DNA of 8,131 nt from Bacteroidales bacterium UBA6207 (GTDB lineage: Bacteria > Bacteroidota > Bacteroidia > Bacteroidales > F082): the NCBI GenBank assembly GCA_002421995.1, contig DISP01000264.1, forward strand, positions 1 to 8,131, in the 5' to 3' direction. The notes beneath the pieces are model-generated. The model made no database searches. It worked only from the letters and a program-made list of their open reading frames with translations, and was not told the origin of the DNA. Position numbers and translations under genes: made by a program. Numbering within the stretch: the first letter of the stretch is position 1; every line of letters starts with the position of its first letter. Below are positions 6,469 to 8,131 of the stretch, one piece after another.

Positions 6469-7211
6469 TCAACGTTGAAAATATTTGCAAATCGTTTGCC
6501 GACCGGATGGTGCTGAAAAACGTGGGGACGGTTTTCGAAAAAGGCAAAACCAACCTTATCATTGGTCAGAGTGGTTCAGGTAAAACTGTTTTGATGAAGT
6601 GTTGTATAGGACTTGTCGAGCCTGATTCAGGATTGATCAGTTTCGATGAGCGTCCGTTTTCGTCAGTCAAGGAAAAACACAAGAAAGACATCCGCAAAGA
6701 GATGGGGGTGCTTTTTCAGGGCGGTGCACTGTTTGATTCAATGAACGTTGAGCAAAATGTGATGTTTCCGCTCAATATGTTTACCGACATGACACCTGCC
6801 GAAAAACTCGACAGGGTTAACTTCGTGTTGAAAAGAGTTAATCTGGTGAATGTTAACCATCTTTTTCCATCCGAAATCAGTGGTGGAATGATGAAACGTG
6901 TGGCCATTGCAAGGGCTATCTCAAACAATCCAAGCTATTTGTTTTGTGATGAACCCAACTCAGGACTCGACCCAAAAACCGCGGAAGTGATTGATCAGCT
7001 CATCAGCGAAATCACTGAGGAATACAATATCACAACGGTGATCAACACCCACGACATGAATTCCGTATTGCAAATCGGACAAAAAATCAACTTCCTCTAC
7101 AAAGGCGAGCTGTGGTGGAAAGGCGATAAAAACTCGATACTGCATACTGACAATGCCGAATTGAATGATTTTGTGTTTTCAACAGAACTTACACGACGTC
7201 TAAGAAAATAA
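6465..7211 (+). CDS. mlaF: MlaF-family ABC transporter ATP-binding protein
   Basis: This 248-residue nucleotide-binding subunit powers the MlaE-type lipid transporter encoded immediately upstream. All ATPase motifs are intact: Walker A GQSGSGKT (34-41), Q-loop Gln85 in LFQGGALFDSM, signature ISGGMMKR (138-145), Walker B YLFCDEP (158-164) with catalytic Glu163, D-loop SGLDP (166-170) and the switch His196 in NTHD. The GGALFDSM segment after the Q-loop and the GGM form of the signature are typical of MlaF and separate it from other ABC importers and exporters. Asn165 stands where many family members have Thr (EPTxGLDP). The start shares the ATGA overlap with the permease stop, so the two are very likely translationally coupled. 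The cvpA-like gene begins 8 bases after the stop. Confidence 0.94.
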   Translation: MINVENICKSFADRMVLKNVGTVFEKGKTNLIIGQSGSGKTVLMKCCIGLVEPDSGLISFDERPFSSVKEKHKKDIRKEMGVLFQGGALFDSMNVEQNVMFPLNMFTDMTPAEKLDRVNFVLKRVNLVNVNHLFPSEISGGMMKRVAIARAISNNPSYLFCDEPNSGLDPKTAEVIDQLISEITEEYNITTVINTHDMNSVLQIGQKINFLYKGELWWKGDKNSILHTDNAELNDFVFSTELTRRLRK

Positions 7212-7219
7212 TTTTAAAA

Positions 7220-7762
7220 ATGAATCTCGTTGACCTAATTCTCATCGTCCTGTTGGCTCTCAGTGTGATAGCCGGGTATCGTGATGGTTTTGTAAAAGAA
7301 TTTGCCTCTTTGGCCGGATTGATCATTGGAATTTATGTTGCCTTGCATTTTTCTGATGTTACAGCTGATTTTATCAGGGATTTTATCGGTGTCTCAGGCA
7401 AATACCTGAAGATTATATCCTTCGTGCTCACACTTGTGCTCGTTATTGTAGTCTTTTCATTGCTGGGCAAAATTCTTGAAAGCGTGATCGAAACAATAAT
7501 GTTGGGTTTTTTGAACCGTATTACTGGGGCTGTATTTGGTCTTTTAAAAGGAATGCTGATACTGAGTTTGGTTATAATGCTCCTAAACTTCATCAAGGTG
7601 GAGGACAAACTGATTAGTCCAAACAAACAGCAAGGTTCGCGTTTTTATGGCGATGTTAAAGACTTTGCGCCCTTTGTTTTTCGCTTTTTCGATCTGGATG
7701 AGAAAATGGACGAGCTGAGACTTTGGGAAAAAGAGGATGAAACAAGCCCGAAAGCGGTGTAA
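7220..7762 (+). CDS. CvpA-family membrane protein
   Basis: This 180-residue inner-membrane protein matches the CvpA family (named after colicin V production). The family's start pattern is clear: NLVDLILIVLLALSVIAGYR followed by DGFVKEFASLAG (22-33). Four hydrophobic segments lie at about 3-20, 27-44, 63-84 and 104-124, then a polar, charged C-terminal tail of about 55 residues. The molecular role of the family is not settled. Homologues are linked to envelope stress and colicin V export in enterobacteria, and that role should not be assumed here. The ATG lies 8 bases after the MlaF stop in an A/T-rich spacer, so it is probably the last gene of the rightward operon. The next gene converges on it with 14 bases between stops. 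Confidence 0.9.
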   Translation: MNLVDLILIVLLALSVIAGYRDGFVKEFASLAGLIIGIYVALHFSDVTADFIRDFIGVSGKYLKIISFVLTLVLVIVVFSLLGKILESVIETIMLGFLNRITGAVFGLLKGMLILSLVIMLLNFIKVEDKLISPNKQQGSRFYGDVKDFAPFVFRFFDLDEKMDELRLWEKEDETSPKAV

Positions 7763-7776
7763 TCGTCCAACTTTGG

Positions 7777-8131
7777 CTAAAGACCCAGTGACACACTAAC
7801 CAATTCTGCAATATCAAGGTTTTTCACCTGATCTTCCCGGTTTTTGTATTTGATGCCATCGGTCATCATCACCATGCAAAACGGACAAGCTGTTGCAACA
7901 ATGTCGGCTTTCGTTGTCAAAGCTTCTTCTGTGCGCTCAATAAACACTTCTTTGTTGCCTTTTTCGGCTTCTTTGAACATTTGTCCGCCTCCGGCTCCAC
8001 AACAAAGTGCAAAACTGCGGTTGCGCGGCATCTCAACAATTGAAGCACCTGTGGACGCAATCACATCGCGGGGTGCCTGGTATTCTTTGTTGGCCCGGCC
8101 CAGGTAGCACGGATCGTGAAAAACAATGGTT
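7777..8131 (-). CDS. CCG-domain (Fe-S)-binding protein, C-terminal part
   Basis: This is the final 117 residues of a leftward gene that runs off the right edge; the reading frame is open to 8131. It carries one full cysteine-rich CCG domain as in heterodisulfide reductase HdrB/HdrD, GlpC and LutA. In visible-residue numbering these are HDPCYLGR (5-12), LCCGAGGG (42-49) and ACPFC (81-85). The spacing C-X34-CC-X37-CxxC fits the family, which binds an iron-sulfur cluster in electron-transfer complexes. A GTG at 8062-8064 could look like a start, but the conserved DPCYLGR motif lies upstream of it, so that would truncate the domain. Whether the full protein is a short CCG protein or a longer ferredoxin-CCG fusion cannot be seen. 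It converges on cvpA, and no terminator is evident in the 14-base gap. Confidence 0.88.
   Translation of the reverse strand, partial: TIVFHDPCYLGRANKEYQAPRDVIASTGASIVEMPRNRSFALCCGAGGGQMFKEAEKGNKEVFIERTEEALTTKADIVATACPFCMVMMTDGIKYKNREDQVKNLDIAELVSVSLGL

Noticed and set aside
7763..7776. A shared bidirectional terminator in the gap between cvpA and the iron-sulfur gene
   Set aside because: The gap is 14 bases and only four-base-pair stems can be drawn around it, without T-tracts.
7844..8107. An 87-codon plus-strand frame opposite the iron-sulfur protein gene
   Set aside because: The minus strand carries the conserved DPCYLGR, CCGAGGG and CPFC motifs, so the plus frame is a shadow.

Overview
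The window looks like chromosomal DNA of a member of the Bacteroidota, probably a Bacteroidales or Flavobacteria-like environmental lineage. Three things support this: low-to-moderate GC content; the absence of strong Shine-Dalgarno sequences before most starts; and protein families with Bacteroidota-type sequences (a single-domain GDP-mannose pyrophosphorylase, an SprT-like protease, an MlaE/MlaF pair whose Walker B region reads EPNSGLDP). A TACTTTTG element that fits the Bacteroidota -7 promoter consensus lies before the leftward gene set. No tRNA, rRNA, CRISPR array, insertion sequence or phage gene was seen.

There are two divergent gene sets and one gene cut by the right edge. The leftward set (read from about 5565 down to 96) is a tightly packed presumed operon: a tiny lipoprotein, an SprT-like zinc protease, mannose-1-phosphate guanylyltransferase (manC type), a butyrate-kinase-family protein, and a large secreted protein with a divergent deacetylase-like core. 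Adjacent genes overlap by 17 and 8 bases or are separated by 17 and 30 bases. The rightward set (5734 to 7762) is also packed: MlaE-type permease, MlaF-type ATPase (4-base ATGA overlap) and a CvpA-family membrane protein 8 bases further on. A 168-base divergent spacer (5566-5733) separates the two sets. At the right edge, a leftward CCG-domain iron-sulfur protein converges on cvpA with only 14 bases between them; its N-terminal part lies outside the window.

The rightward genes are envelope lipid transport (MlaEF) plus a membrane protein. The leftward genes mix GDP-mannose synthesis for surface glycans, a protease-fold protein and secreted products, so the theme is mostly cell envelope. The most unusual element is the butyrate-kinase homologue. 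It has the full family length and much of the family's conserved core, but its N-terminal phosphate-binding loop is replaced and two other nucleotide- or phosphate-site motifs are altered. It is also not next to a phosphotransbutyrylase gene here. It may be a catalytically dead or repurposed paralogue. I did not find a clearly new multi-gene system. The odd kinase, the secreted 801-residue protein and the tiny lipoprotein are the parts worth a second look.
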